Part shown: piece after piece, positions 28,055 through 37,611 of the stretch
Position numbering within the stretch: position 1 is the first letter of the stretch
How the letters are laid out: each line of letters starts with the position of its first letter
Assembly (NCBI RefSeq): GCF_001482405.1
Contig: NZ_LPXO01000012.1
Span: 62,001-126,000, forward strand
Reading direction: 5' to 3'
Source: Pseudoponticoccus marisrubri
GTDB taxonomy: Bacteria; Pseudomonadota; Alphaproteobacteria; Rhodobacterales; Rhodobacteraceae
DNA: 64,000 nt
Notes under the pieces: model-generated
Seen by the model: only the letters and a program-made list of their open reading frames with translations
Database searches by the model: none
Told to the model about the DNA's origin: nothing
Program-made: the position numbers and the translations under genes

Positions 28055-28674
28055 CGCCCCTGCGCCGGACGCTGGATATCCTGTATGCGCTGGGGCTGGG
28101 GATAATTCTGTCGCCCTTGATCCTTTATGTTGCCGGGTTGGTCCTTATCAAACAGGGGCGCCCGCTGTTTTACTGCTCGGAGCGGATGAGCCGCCCGGAC
28201 AAGCCGTTCCAGCTGATCAAGTTTCGCAGCATGACCGTGGTCGAGACCGACAGCGGCGTCTCGGGCGGCGACAAGGCGGCGCGGATCACGCCGACCGGGG
28301 CGATGCTGCGCCGGACGCGTCTGGACGAGCTGCCGCAGCTCTGGAACATCCTGCGCGGGGATATCGGCTTTGTCGGGCCCCGCCCGCCGCTGCGCCACTA
28401 TGTCGAGATGTTTCCCGAACTCTATGCCGAGGTGCTGAAGGACCGACCGGGCATCACGGGCCTGGCGACCATCGCCTTTCACAAGACCGAGGAGCGCCTG
28501 CTGGCCCGGACGCGGACGCCGGAAGAGACCGAAGAGATTTATTGCCGGCGTTGCGTGCCGCGAAAGGCTCGTCTGGACATCCTGTATGCGCGGCGCCGCA
28601 ATGTCTGTTCGGACTTCCGGCTGATGTGCGCGACGGTCTTCAAGAGCGTCACGATGCACGATCGCAAGCGCTAG
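28051..28674 (+). CDS. Undecaprenyl-phosphate sugar phosphotransferase (bacterial sugar transferase)
   Basis: Predicted 207 aa: the short form with one N-terminal membrane segment (about residues 10-32), then LIKFRSM, TRLDELPQLWNILRGDIGFVGPRP and RPGITG, the signature of the Bac_transf family. It transfers the first sugar-phosphate onto undecaprenyl phosphate at the inner membrane. Its TAG stop overlaps the stop of the convergent yjbF-like gene within CTAG. Confidence 0.9.
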   Translation: MTPLRRTLDILYALGLGIILSPLILYVAGLVLIKQGRPLFYCSERMSRPDKPFQLIKFRSMTVVETDSGVSGGDKAARITPTGAMLRRTRLDELPQLWNILRGDIGFVGPRPPLRHYVEMFPELYAEVLKDRPGITGLATIAFHKTEERLLARTRTPEETEEIYCRRCVPRKARLDILYARRRNVCSDFRLMCATVFKSVTMHDRKR

Positions 28675-29342
28675 CGGCGGATCGCCTGCGTCGCCATGTA
28701 GCCGATCACCTCGCCCATCCATTGCCGCGCGCTGAGGATGTAGCCGTCATGTGCCACCACAAAGGTGTTGCTGAACGTGCCGCCCGGGCCGCTGCATTTG
28801 GCGTTCACCGTCTGCGCCGGCTCGTCGATCAGACCCACCGTCACCTGCATACCCCCGGCGGGCGCGACGATGCAGCTATAGCCCACCACCCGCGTCTGGT
28901 TGTCAGAGGTGAGGAAGCGCTGCACGTATTGGGCCGAGCCCGCCTGGCGCGCCTTGACCAGCGAGATCAGCGCATCCTCTTCCGAAGACATCAGGTCGCC
29001 GCCGAAGCCGCGGGTCGAAACGATCATCCCGTCCCGCATCACGATGACCTGTCGGCTCGAGGCGCCGAAGCTCTGGTAGGGGCCGTTGCGCTGGATGTCG
29101 AACATCAGGAACTGGGCCTTGCGTTCCTCGATCTCGTAGAGATGAACCGAGGCATCGGTGGCGCCCAGCGCCTGGGCAAGCTGCTGGGGCGTGACGCGCG
29201 CCTCCTGCTGTTTCTCGCCCGACAGGGCGGCCGGCAACTGCGCAAGCAACTTGGCCGCGTCGTTTGTGCCGTTGCCGCAGGCTGCCAGAAGACCGAGGCC
29301 GGCCACGGCAAGGGTGCGGCGGAGCGCCGTCATTCTCGTCAT
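28671..29342 (-). CDS. yjbF: YjbF-family lipoprotein
   Basis: Predicted 223 aa. Lipobox LLAAC with Cys22 and a domain with RQVIVMRDGMIVSTRGFGGDLMSS resembling the YjbF/GfcB group of exopolysaccharide lipoproteins. It starts within the stop codon of the yjbH-like gene (ATGA), so the two are an operon, as yjbEFGH is in E. coli. The biochemical function is unknown. Confidence 0.75.
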   Translation of the reverse strand: MTRMTALRRTLAVAGLGLLAACGNGTNDAAKLLAQLPAALSGEKQQEARVTPQQLAQALGATDASVHLYEIEERKAQFLMFDIQRNGPYQSFGASSRQVIVMRDGMIVSTRGFGGDLMSSEEDALISLVKARQAGSAQYVQRFLTSDNQTRVVGYSCIVAPAGGMQVTVGLIDEPAQTVNAKCSGPGGTFSNTFVVAHDGYILSARQWMGEVIGYMATQAIRR

Positions 29343-31507
29343 CTCCAGAACCTTCCCCAGGATTTCACCGCTTCGGGCTCGTGATAGTCGCGGACCTTGT
29401 CATAGAGCCGGCCGCGCACGTTCAGGCGGGCGCCGCCGTCGCGCGACAGCGACTGGATGTTGATCGCGTTGTCCTTGCGCGAGGGCGTGCCGAGGAAGGG
29501 CGACAACGGGATTGTCACCCGGATGCCCTTGTCGAAGGAGCCTTCGCCGAAATCCTCGAAGCTGGCATCGGTGAAGGTCGCATAGGCGCCGACCTTCCAG
29601 CCATTGGCAAACTCGCGGTCCAGCGTCACGGTCGCGCCGTAATCCCCGGCCAGGTAGCGGCCCACGTCCAGCTGGCCGTGGAAGCCGTTGCCGATGTCGT
29701 AATAGGCCGAGACATGGCCGTTGAAATTCGGGATCTCGCGCTGGATGCCGGTGACCGGGTCGGTGGTGACCATGTCCTGGAAGCCGAAGAGCTGGTCGAA
29801 CTCGCGCCGCTGCACGTAGTTGACCTCGGCGCCCAGCGCCAGCCGGCTGCCCACGGGCTTCCACAGAAGCTCGGCCGAGGCGCCGCCATACATCTGTTCC
29901 AGGTAGCCGACGGTCACGCGCGAATAGAGGTTCGGCGCGGGCCGGCCATAAAGCGCGAATTGCAGGTACTCGATCGCCGGGTCGCCCTGCGACGAGTAGA
30001 GCGACTGGTCGGTGCGCACGCGGGGCAGGTTCGACTTGTCCCGCCGCGTGACCGTGTCGAGATTACCGCCGACCTTCTTGGTGACCGAGCCCGACAGGAT
30101 CAGGTTCGGCGTGATCTCGACCTTGGCCGAGGCGCGTACCCCGCTGTCGGCGCGCACCGGGTTGTCCGGGTCGAAGACCGACAGCTGCAGGTAGGGCGCG
30201 ATGGACCATTCGAATTTCGGATAGGTGCCCGGGTCGGGCCGCGGCGCGCGGCCATAGGCGTCGACGATGCTGGTGCGGGCCAGCATCTCGTCCGCGGCCT
30301 CGTGCTCCAGTCGTTCGAGATCCGAGCGGCGCATGACGACCGCCGACATGGGCATCCCGTCGACCACCGGCACGATCACGAATTCCTCGATCGAGGCGGG
30401 CAGGGCGCGGGTCATGGCGCGGGCCGTGCGCCCGATGGCCTGGCTGACGGCACCGTAGCGCGGGTTCAGCAGCCGCACCGTGGCGCGGGTCGGCTCCAGC
30501 CGGACACCCTCGATGATCAGCCCATCCTTGGCGGCCAGCTCGGTCAGCGAGGCCTTGGCCGCGGTGCCGCGGGTCGCATCCGAGGTCCAGCCCAGGTCCT
30601 GCGCGGCGCCGGGTGCGCGCGGCGCGACGGGCAGGCCGGCCGATTCGATGCCGCCGGGGATGCCTTGTGTCTTGGGATTGGTGACGATGGTGAACTGTGC
30701 GCCCACCTCTTCGCCCAGCACGTGGTAGAGCGAGACCTGCCCGCCATTGCGGAACCGGTAGTCCAGCCCGAAATTCCACGGGCTGGACTTCACATGCGCA
30801 CCGCGGGCGCGTTCCCGGGTGTAATCGTCCGAGGAATACTCGACTTTGAAGTTAAGTCGGTCATTGGGCGCATAGCTGACCCCGCCGAACACACCCATGT
30901 CGCCACGGAACCAGCGGTCATAAGTCGGGATACCGCCCTGTCCCAGTACGGTCGCGGGGCGCGTGCCGGTCGTGGCCACGGGGTTGTAGCTGCCCAGCCG
31001 TCCCCAGCCGAGACCGCCGGTCAGTTTCAGACCCGGGGCGACCGTCTTGGTCGCGACAATGTATTCGCCGCCATAGGCGCCGGTGCCGATGAAATCCTGC
31101 AGGCCGATCACGATCGACGGGCGCGAGGGTGATTCGGTCAGCAGCTGGAACCGCATGTCGAAGCTGCGGTCGTAATAGATGCCCTCGGGATCGTTGGCCG
31201 GCTTCGAGCGCGGGTGGTTGAAGTCGCGGATCGCCGAGTAGCGGAACGCGGCCGACAGGCGCGGCGTGATCTGGAAGTTCAGCGTCGTGCGGGTCGTGTT
31301 GCCGAAATTTCCGACCGTGGCCGACAATGTCCCGTCGGGCAGAACCTCGGCCGTGGGCATGTCGACCAGGCCGGGCGAGCCGTAGAGGTTGAAGGAGGGT
31401 GTATTGCGGTCCGTCTCGGCCCGCGCCGGCGCAATGCCGGCCGCCAGCGCAAGCGCCGCAACCACCGCCAGCGTCGCCCGCGACCTGTTTCGCGTAGGCT
31501 CTGACAT
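29339..31507 (-). CDS. yjbH: YjbH-family outer-membrane beta-barrel protein
   Basis: Predicted 722 aa. Signal peptide ending ARA|E (about residue 30), then SFNLYGSPGLVDMPTAEVLPDG, the diagnostic opening of YjbH, and alternating amphipathic strands to the C-terminus. Members are outer-membrane proteins of exopolysaccharide loci. ATG 31507 follows GGGGGA. It is the first gene of the yjbH-yjbF pair. Confidence 0.82.
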   Translation of the reverse strand: MSEPTRNRSRATLAVVAALALAAGIAPARAETDRNTPSFNLYGSPGLVDMPTAEVLPDGTLSATVGNFGNTTRTTLNFQITPRLSAAFRYSAIRDFNHPRSKPANDPEGIYYDRSFDMRFQLLTESPSRPSIVIGLQDFIGTGAYGGEYIVATKTVAPGLKLTGGLGWGRLGSYNPVATTGTRPATVLGQGGIPTYDRWFRGDMGVFGGVSYAPNDRLNFKVEYSSDDYTRERARGAHVKSSPWNFGLDYRFRNGGQVSLYHVLGEEVGAQFTIVTNPKTQGIPGGIESAGLPVAPRAPGAAQDLGWTSDATRGTAAKASLTELAAKDGLIIEGVRLEPTRATVRLLNPRYGAVSQAIGRTARAMTRALPASIEEFVIVPVVDGMPMSAVVMRRSDLERLEHEAADEMLARTSIVDAYGRAPRPDPGTYPKFEWSIAPYLQLSVFDPDNPVRADSGVRASAKVEITPNLILSGSVTKKVGGNLDTVTRRDKSNLPRVRTDQSLYSSQGDPAIEYLQFALYGRPAPNLYSRVTVGYLEQMYGGASAELLWKPVGSRLALGAEVNYVQRREFDQLFGFQDMVTTDPVTGIQREIPNFNGHVSAYYDIGNGFHGQLDVGRYLAGDYGATVTLDREFANGWKVGAYATFTDASFEDFGEGSFDKGIRVTIPLSPFLGTPSRKDNAINIQSLSRDGGARLNVRGRLYDKVRDYHEPEAVKSWGRFWR

Positions 31508-31636
31508 GCCAGTCCCCCAACCCTGTTTCAAAGCGTCAGACCCTTGCTAATGGTTTTCGCGGGTCAAGTCCACGTGACAACGCAGGCGCAGCACGGCTTG
31601 TGGGATTATCGGCACGGATCGGCGCGCGGCGCCGCA

Positions 31637-31651
31637 TTAACGCGCGATTTT
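31637..31651 (+). promoter_or_regulatory. CtrA-like site upstream of motB
   Basis: TTAACG-N5-TTTT fits TTAA-N7-TTAA in the first half-site only. It lies 66 nt before the motB ATG, a spacing like that of the flgE and flhA sites. Weak on its own. Confidence 0.3.
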
Positions 31652-31717
31652 TACAGTTTAAGCCAGCGGTAAGAGCCGTCCGCTATCCCTGAATTCGGTG
31701 GGACTGAAGGTGGTGAG

Positions 31718-32554
31718 ATGAGTGGCGACAGCAATATGGCGCCGGTCATCATCAAGCGTAAGAAGGTCGTCTCGGGCGGCGGGCACCATGGCGGGGCCTG
31801 GAAGGTGGCATATGCCGACTTCGTGACCGCGATGATGGCTTTCTTCATGCTGATGTGGCTGTTGAACGCAACGACGGAAAAGCAACGCAAGGGGATTGCG
31901 GATTACTTCACGCCGACGGTGGCGATGGCACGCGTTTCGGGGGGCGGGAACGGTCCTCTCGGAGGGGATTCGGTCTTTGCCGAGAACACCTTGCCGCGCA
32001 TGGGCACCGGCGCGACCAGCCTGCATCCGAATGCCGAAAACCGCGCCCGCGGCAGCTTTGCCGATGGCGAGACCGCCGAGGCCGAGGCCGAGCAGGAGGC
32101 CTTCGAACAGGTCGAGGATCTGCTGATGGGCCGGGGTGGCGAAAGCATGGTCGCCGATGACATGCTCAAGCATATCGTCACCCGCGTCACCGACGAGGGG
32201 CTGGTGATCGAGTTCTTTGGTACCGAGGCGGCACCACTGTTCACCGGCGCCGATGCGCCGACCCAGCTGTTGCGCGATCTCTCGCTGGTGCTCGTGCGCG
32301 CCGCGTCTCTGGTTACGAACCCTGTGGCGGTCGAGGGGCATGTTGCCGCCTCGCCGGTCGTGCTGGCGCGCAACCCGTCCTGGGACGTCTCGGGCCTGCG
32401 CGCCACAGCCTTCCGAGAGCTGCTGGTGCGCAACGGGCTGGGGGCCGAACGGGTGCATCGCGTGACCTCGCATGCCGATCGCGAGCCCGCCCATGCCAAC
32501 CTCATGGATCCGCGCAACAACCGGATCGAGGTCGTCTTCCTGCGCAGCGACTGA
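31718..32554 (+). CDS. motB: Flagellar motor stator protein MotB
   Basis: Predicted 278 aa. The N-terminal HHGGAWKVAYADFVTAMMAFF carries the essential ion-channel Asp (residue 34) at the start of the single transmembrane helix. The C-terminal half is an OmpA-like peptidoglycan-binding domain ending DPRNNRIEVVF. It anchors the stator to peptidoglycan. motA is not adjacent but lies about 5 kb downstream. The gene begins the flagellar cluster. Confidence 0.95.
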   Translation: MSGDSNMAPVIIKRKKVVSGGGHHGGAWKVAYADFVTAMMAFFMLMWLLNATTEKQRKGIADYFTPTVAMARVSGGGNGPLGGDSVFAENTLPRMGTGATSLHPNAENRARGSFADGETAEAEAEQEAFEQVEDLLMGRGGESMVADDMLKHIVTRVTDEGLVIEFFGTEAAPLFTGADAPTQLLRDLSLVLVRAASLVTNPVAVEGHVAASPVVLARNPSWDVSGLRATAFRELLVRNGLGAERVHRVTSHADREPAHANLMDPRNNRIEVVFLRSD

Positions 32555-32576
32555 CCCGCGGAAAGCTTGGGAGCTG

Positions 32577-32591
32577 TTAGCCCGACGTTAA
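32577..32591 (+). promoter_or_regulatory. CtrA-like site upstream of flgE
   Basis: TTAG-N7-TTAA (one mismatch from the CtrA consensus TTAA-N7-TTAA) lies 57 nt before the flgE ATG in a 94-bp gap after motB. It is one of the two best of the CtrA-like sites in the cluster. Confidence 0.5.
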
Positions 32592-32648
32592 ACCACAGCG
32601 CGTATCTGTTGTCCGAGAATTTGATCGAGACAGCAGAAAGGCGTGTCC

Positions 32649-33959
32649 ATGACGATTTCATCCTCTCTCAATGCCGGTGTCGCGGGGCTGGCGTCCAACG
32701 CGACCCGGCTTGGGACGATTTCCGACAATATCGCGAACGCGTCCACCAAGGGGTACAAACGGGTCGAAACGGATTTCTCCTCGATGGTCATGTCGTCGAA
32801 CGGCAGCGGGTATACGGCGGGCGGGGTGCGCACGACGACGACGCGGCAGATCGACCAGAGCGGCGCGCTGGTGGGCACGACCAACGCCACCGATCTCGCC
32901 GTGCGGGGCAACGGCTTCTTCCCCGTGGCCGAAGCGTCCGAGTTCGTAGCGACCAATGATGCCCAGATGTACCTGACCACGACAGGCTCGTTCCGCGTCG
33001 ATGCCGATGGCTACCTGCGCACCGAATCCGACCTGCTGCTGCAGGGCTGGCCGGCCAATGCCGACGGCACCGTGCCCTCCTATCCGCGTGACACGGCAGA
33101 CAGCCTCGAACCCGTCCGGATCAACCGCAACCAGGTCACGAGCGAGCCGACCACGGCGATCACGATGGGCGCCAACCTGCCGGCCTCGGCTACAATCGTG
33201 GGCGCCCCCGGCACGGCGGAAAGCCTGCCGATCGAGTATTTCGACAATATGGGCCGGTCCGAGACGCTGACCGCCAGCTTCTCGCCGACCGTTCCCGCGG
33301 CAGGCAGCCCGCCCTCGAACGAATGGACGGTGACGATCGACGATTCCGCGACTGACCCGGCCGCCAATCCGATCGCCGAATACACCATCGCCTTCAATGC
33401 CGGGCCGACCGATGGCGGTACGCTGGGCACGGTGACCACGGTCTCGGGCGGCACCTATGACCCGGTCACCGGCACGGCCATCGTCACCGTGGCCGGCGGC
33501 CCGGTCGAGATCACGCTGGGCCGCCCCGGCACCAGCGAGGGTCTGACCCAGGTGGGTGAGAGCTTTGCTGCTCTCAACACCTCCAAGGACGGGTCGGCCG
33601 CCGGTTCGATGACCACGGTCGAGATCGACGAGAACGGCTTTGTCCACGCGCTGTTCGACACCGGCGCCTCGCGCGTCGTCTACCAGGTCCCGCTGGTCGA
33701 TGTGCCCAACCCCAACGGGCTCGTCGCGATGGACAAGCAGATCTACATGCCTTCGCCCGAAAGCGGCAGCTTCTTCCTGTGGAATGCCAGTGATGGGCCG
33801 GTGGGCGACGTGGTGCCCTTTGCGCGTGAGGAAAGCGCTACCGACGTGGCGAACGAGCTGACGGCGATGATCCAGACCCAGCGGGCCTATTCCTCGAACG
33901 CGAAGGTCATCCAGACCGTCGACGAGATGCTGCAGGAAACCACGAACATCAAGCGCTGA
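32649..33959 (+). CDS. flgE: Flagellar hook protein FlgE
   Basis: Predicted 436 aa. The N-terminal rod/hook motif SSSLNAGVAGLASNATRLGTISDNIANASTKGYKR and the C-terminal ELTAMIQTQRAYSSNAKVIQTVDEML helix are those of the FlgE/F/G family, and the hypervariable central domain is hook-sized. It polymerises into the hook. ATG 32649 follows AAAGG; GTG 32643 is also in frame. It is the first gene of flgE-flgK-flgL-flgI. Confidence 0.95.
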   Translation: MTISSSLNAGVAGLASNATRLGTISDNIANASTKGYKRVETDFSSMVMSSNGSGYTAGGVRTTTTRQIDQSGALVGTTNATDLAVRGNGFFPVAEASEFVATNDAQMYLTTTGSFRVDADGYLRTESDLLLQGWPANADGTVPSYPRDTADSLEPVRINRNQVTSEPTTAITMGANLPASATIVGAPGTAESLPIEYFDNMGRSETLTASFSPTVPAAGSPPSNEWTVTIDDSATDPAANPIAEYTIAFNAGPTDGGTLGTVTTVSGGTYDPVTGTAIVTVAGGPVEITLGRPGTSEGLTQVGESFAALNTSKDGSAAGSMTTVEIDENGFVHALFDTGASRVVYQVPLVDVPNPNGLVAMDKQIYMPSPESGSFFLWNASDGPVGDVVPFAREESATDVANELTAMIQTQRAYSSNAKVIQTVDEMLQETTNIKR

Positions 33960-33994
33960 CGCGTTCCGCGTCGGCCCTGAACGGAGGTCGCTAG

Positions 33995-35443
33995 ATGTCT
34001 CTCACAGGTGCTTTGTACAACGCGTTCAGCGGTCTGCGCGCGAACGGCCTTGCCGCCGGTTTGGTCTCGACCAATATCGCCAATGCCGCGACCGAAAGCT
34101 ACGGGCGGCGCGAGCTGGGCCTGACGCCGGGTGCGCAGGGCACGCATGGCGGGGTGCGCGTCACCGGCACCATCCGGCACGAAGATGCGATCCTGCAGGG
34201 CGATCGCCGGCGCTCCGACGCGCGGCTTGGTGCCGCGCGGGATGCGTTCGACTTTGTCCAGCGGCTCGAGACGCAGCTGGGCACATCCGGAACTCCGGGT
34301 TCTCTCGGTGCGCGGGTCAACGCGTTCGAAAACACCCTGCTCACAGCAGCGTCGAACCCGGCCTCGACCCAGCGGCTCGAGGCGGTGGCCAGCGCGGCCC
34401 GCGACCTTGCCACGAAACTCAACGACCTCTCGGCCGAGGTGCAGGATGCCCGCCAGACCGCCGACCGGACCATCGCGAGCCAGGTCGAGACGCTGAACGA
34501 CACGATGCAGCGGCTCGACCGGATCAATACCGACATCGTGCGCGCCGGTACCACGAACACCGATGTCACCAGCCTGCTCGATGAACGCCAGAGGCTGCTG
34601 GACACGGTCTCGGAAATCGTGCCGCTGCGCGTGGTGACTCGCGAGAGCGGCGAGATCGCCGTCTTCGCCGCAGCCGGCGCAGTTCTCCTCGATGGCCGCC
34701 CGATGGAGGTTGGCTTCACGCCGAGCACCGCTATCGGTCCGGGGGCCACGCTGGCCAATGCCGCCCTGTCCGGGCTGACGCTCAACGGGGTCGGCGTGGA
34801 CAGCACGCCCAATGGGATGTTCGCCGGCGGCAGCCTTGCCGCGCAATTCGAGATCCGGGATGGCACGGCGGTCGCGATGCAGGCCCGGCTTGACGCCGTC
34901 GCCCGTGATCTTGCCGAACGGCTCGGCCCCGCCGGTCCGGACACCACGCTGGCCGGCGGCGACCCGGGGCTCTTCACCGACCAGGGCCTGGCCTTCGATG
35001 CAATCAATGAGACCGGGTTCGCTGGTCGGATCGCGCTCAACGCGCTGGTCGCGCCGGGCAGTGGCGGGACATGGCGGCTGCGTGACGGCCTGGGTGCTGC
35101 AACCCAGGCTGAGGTCGGCAATGCCGCGCTGTTGCAAGGCCTCTCGGCCGCGCTCGAGGCCGCCGTGCCACCGGGCTCGTCAACCTTGGCCCCCGTCGCC
35201 CGGAGCTTTGCCGACCAGATGTCGGATTTCTCGTCTGCCATCTCGGGGCAACGCGTGCGGGCCGAGGGTGCGCTGACCTACGCGACCACGCAGAACACCG
35301 CGCTGAAGGAGCTGGAACTCTCCGAGGGCGTGGATACCGATCAGGAGCTGCAGAAACTCATGCAGATCGAACAGCTCTACACCGCGAATGCCAAGGTCAT
35401 GTCCGTGGTCGATGACCTCTTCGACCGGCTGATCTCGATTTGA
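33995..35443 (+). CDS. flgK: Hook-filament junction protein FlgK (HAP1)
   Basis: Predicted 482 aa. It opens with SLTGALYNAFSGLRANGLAAGLVSTNIANAATESYGRRE and ends with ALKELELSEGVDTDQELQKLMQIEQLYTANAKVM, the terminal domains of FlgK. It is the first hook-filament junction protein. An ACGGAGG ribosome binding site precedes ATG 33995. Confidence 0.94.
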   Translation: MSLTGALYNAFSGLRANGLAAGLVSTNIANAATESYGRRELGLTPGAQGTHGGVRVTGTIRHEDAILQGDRRRSDARLGAARDAFDFVQRLETQLGTSGTPGSLGARVNAFENTLLTAASNPASTQRLEAVASAARDLATKLNDLSAEVQDARQTADRTIASQVETLNDTMQRLDRINTDIVRAGTTNTDVTSLLDERQRLLDTVSEIVPLRVVTRESGEIAVFAAAGAVLLDGRPMEVGFTPSTAIGPGATLANAALSGLTLNGVGVDSTPNGMFAGGSLAAQFEIRDGTAVAMQARLDAVARDLAERLGPAGPDTTLAGGDPGLFTDQGLAFDAINETGFAGRIALNALVAPGSGGTWRLRDGLGAATQAEVGNAALLQGLSAALEAAVPPGSSTLAPVARSFADQMSDFSSAISGQRVRAEGALTYATTQNTALKELELSEGVDTDQELQKLMQIEQLYTANAKVMSVVDDLFDRLISI

Positions 35444-35453
35444 GGAGAATGAC

Positions 35454-36452
35454 ATGGACTCGGTAGGAGATTTGGCCCGCGCGCTGGTGCTGCGAACCAA
35501 CCAGGTTCGGCTGCGTGAGGAAATGGATCAACTTGCGGTCGAAGTGTCGACCGGGATCGTCAAGGATCCGGCCCGGCATCTCGGTGGCGACCTCACCGGC
35601 CTTCAGGCCATCGATCGCTCCCTGGCCCGGCTGGAGAGTTTTCGCGTCAACACCACCGAGGCCGCTTTCCTCACGGATGCGATGCAGACCGCGCTGGACG
35701 AGATCCAGAGCCGCAGCGAAACCCTGTCGCAGTCCCTGATCGCGGCGGACCTGACCCCCAACGACGCGCTGCTCGGCACCATGTCCGAAGACGCGGCGAA
35801 CGCGCTGGATCAGACGCTGAACGCGCTCAACAGGTCTGTCGCAGGGCGCTTCATGTTCTCCGGCACGGCGACCGATCGCCCCGCGGTGCAAGGCTTGCCG
35901 GCAGTACTGGCCGACCTGCAAGGCACGCTGGCCGGCCAAACCACCGTTGCGGGGATCGATGCCGCGCTGGATGCGTATTTCGGCCCCGGCGGCGGGTTTG
36001 AGACGGCCATTTACCAAGGGTCGAATACGGGCCTTTCGCCTCTCCAGCTGAGCGACAGCGAAAGCGCAAGCGTGGATATCCGCGCCTCCGACCCGGTGTT
36101 CCGCAAGGTCTTGCAACCTCTGGCCATGGCGGCCTTGGCCGCGGACGGAACGCTGGCGCTTGATGGCAAGGTGCAGGTGGAGCTTTTGGCCAAGGCCGGG
36201 CGTGACCTGCTGGCGGCCCAGCAGGACGTTGTGGAGCTGCGCGCAGGGCTCGGCGCGCTCGAGGCGCGGATCGAGGAGACGACCGCGCGCAACGCTTCTG
36301 AGCGGACCGCCACCCAGCTGGCGCGGCTCGATCTGGTGGGCGCCGACCAGTACGAAGCCGCCACCCGGTACGAGACCATTCGCGCCCAGCTGGAAAGCCT
36401 TTACGCGATCACCGCGCGGTCGCAACGGCTGTCCCTGGCGGAGTACCTGTGA
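35454..36452 (+). CDS. flgL: Hook-filament junction protein FlgL (HAP3)
   Basis: Predicted 332 aa. A flagellin-like N-terminus (LRTNQVRLREEMDQLAVEVSTGIVKDPARHL), SVAGRFMFSG and a coiled C-terminus are typical of FlgL. The start has GAGGAG nearby, 10 bp after flgK. Its TGA stop is shared with the flgI start (TGATG). Confidence 0.92.
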   Translation: MDSVGDLARALVLRTNQVRLREEMDQLAVEVSTGIVKDPARHLGGDLTGLQAIDRSLARLESFRVNTTEAAFLTDAMQTALDEIQSRSETLSQSLIAADLTPNDALLGTMSEDAANALDQTLNALNRSVAGRFMFSGTATDRPAVQGLPAVLADLQGTLAGQTTVAGIDAALDAYFGPGGGFETAIYQGSNTGLSPLQLSDSESASVDIRASDPVFRKVLQPLAMAALAADGTLALDGKVQVELLAKAGRDLLAAQQDVVELRAGLGALEARIEETTARNASERTATQLARLDLVGADQYEAATRYETIRAQLESLYAITARSQRLSLAEYL

Positions 36453-37555
36453 TGGTCAAACGCCTCCTCTTCCTGCTTCTGCTGACGCTGCAGGCCGGCG
36501 CGGCCGCGGCACAATCCGTGCGCATCAAGGATCTGGTCGAAGTCGACGGCGTGCGCGCCAATGATCTCGTGGGCTACGGGCTTGTGGTGGGGTTGAACGG
36601 CACGGGCGACGGGCTGCGCAATTCGCCCTTTACCGAGGAAATCATGTCCAACATCCTCGAACGTCTGGGCGTGAACGTGACGGGAGAACAGTTCCGCCCG
36701 CGCAATGTCGCAGCGGTTCTGGTCACCAGCCGCCTGCCGCCTTTCGCGCGGATCGGTGGGCAGGTGGATGTCACGGTTTCCGCCATCGGCGATGCCAAGA
36801 GCCTGCTGGGCGGGACGCTGATCATGACGCCGCTGAACGCGGCGGACGGGCAGATCTACGCGGTGGCGCAAGGCACGGTCATCGCCGGCGGGGTCGGCGA
36901 CGAGGGCGACGCGGCCCGCGTCGTCCAGGGCGTGCCCACCGCCGGCGTCATTCCCTCCGGCGCCCGGGTCGAGCGCGAGGTTGCCTTCGATTTTTCCAAG
37001 CTCTCCACGCTGCGGCTCGCCCTGCGGGAGCCGGACTTCACCACGGCGGCCCGGATCGAGGACGTGATCAATCGCGCGGTGGGCCGCCACGCGGCGACGA
37101 TGCTGGACGCCGGTACGGTCCGCGTGAACCTCTCGCAGACCGGGGCCCGCTCACCGGCGCGCGCGGTGGTGGCCATCGAGAACCTGCAGGTCGAGCCGCA
37201 GCGCCGGGCCAGGGTCGTGGTCGATCAGCGCTCTGGCACCATCGTCATGGGGGCGGATGTGCGCATTTCCCGGGTCGCGGTCTCTCAGGGCGGGCTTACG
37301 CTGCGCATCGAAGAGGCGCCGCTGGCCATCCAGCCGAACCCGTTTTCCGAGGGCGAAACCGTCGTCATCCCGCGCACCGGGGCCGCGATCGAGGAGGATC
37401 CCGGCATCAGCCTGGCCGAGGTTCCGACGGGCACCTCGCTCTCCGAGGTCATTGCCGGGCTCAACGCGCTGGGCGTCAGCCCGCGGGACATGATCGACAT
37501 TCTCAAGAGCATCAAGGCCGCAGGCGCGCTTCATGCCGATTTCGTCGTGATGTGA
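36452..37555 (+). CDS. flgI: Flagellar P-ring protein FlgI
   Basis: Predicted 367 aa. Signal peptide (cleavage near AAAAQ, residue 22), then VRIKDLVEVDGVRANDLVGYGLVVGLNGTGD and the C-terminal GTSLSEVIAGLNALGVSPRDMIDILKSIKAAGALHAD, diagnostic of FlgI. It forms the periplasmic P-ring around the rod. It overlaps flgL by one base. Confidence 0.97.
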   Translation: MVKRLLFLLLLTLQAGAAAAQSVRIKDLVEVDGVRANDLVGYGLVVGLNGTGDGLRNSPFTEEIMSNILERLGVNVTGEQFRPRNVAAVLVTSRLPPFARIGGQVDVTVSAIGDAKSLLGGTLIMTPLNAADGQIYAVAQGTVIAGGVGDEGDAARVVQGVPTAGVIPSGARVEREVAFDFSKLSTLRLALREPDFTTAARIEDVINRAVGRHAATMLDAGTVRVNLSQTGARSPARAVVAIENLQVEPQRRARVVVDQRSGTIVMGADVRISRVAVSQGGLTLRIEEAPLAIQPNPFSEGETVVIPRTGAAIEEDPGISLAEVPTGTSLSEVIAGLNALGVSPRDMIDILKSIKAAGALHADFVVM

Positions 37556-37611
37556 CCAACGGCAACCGCAACTTCATCGCACGCTGAGCGCCACGAACAG
37601 GGAATTACCGA

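Noticed and set aside
29264-31132. 622-codon plus frame opposite yjbH
   Set aside because: It has shadow composition, while the minus-strand YjbH has a signal peptide and family motifs.
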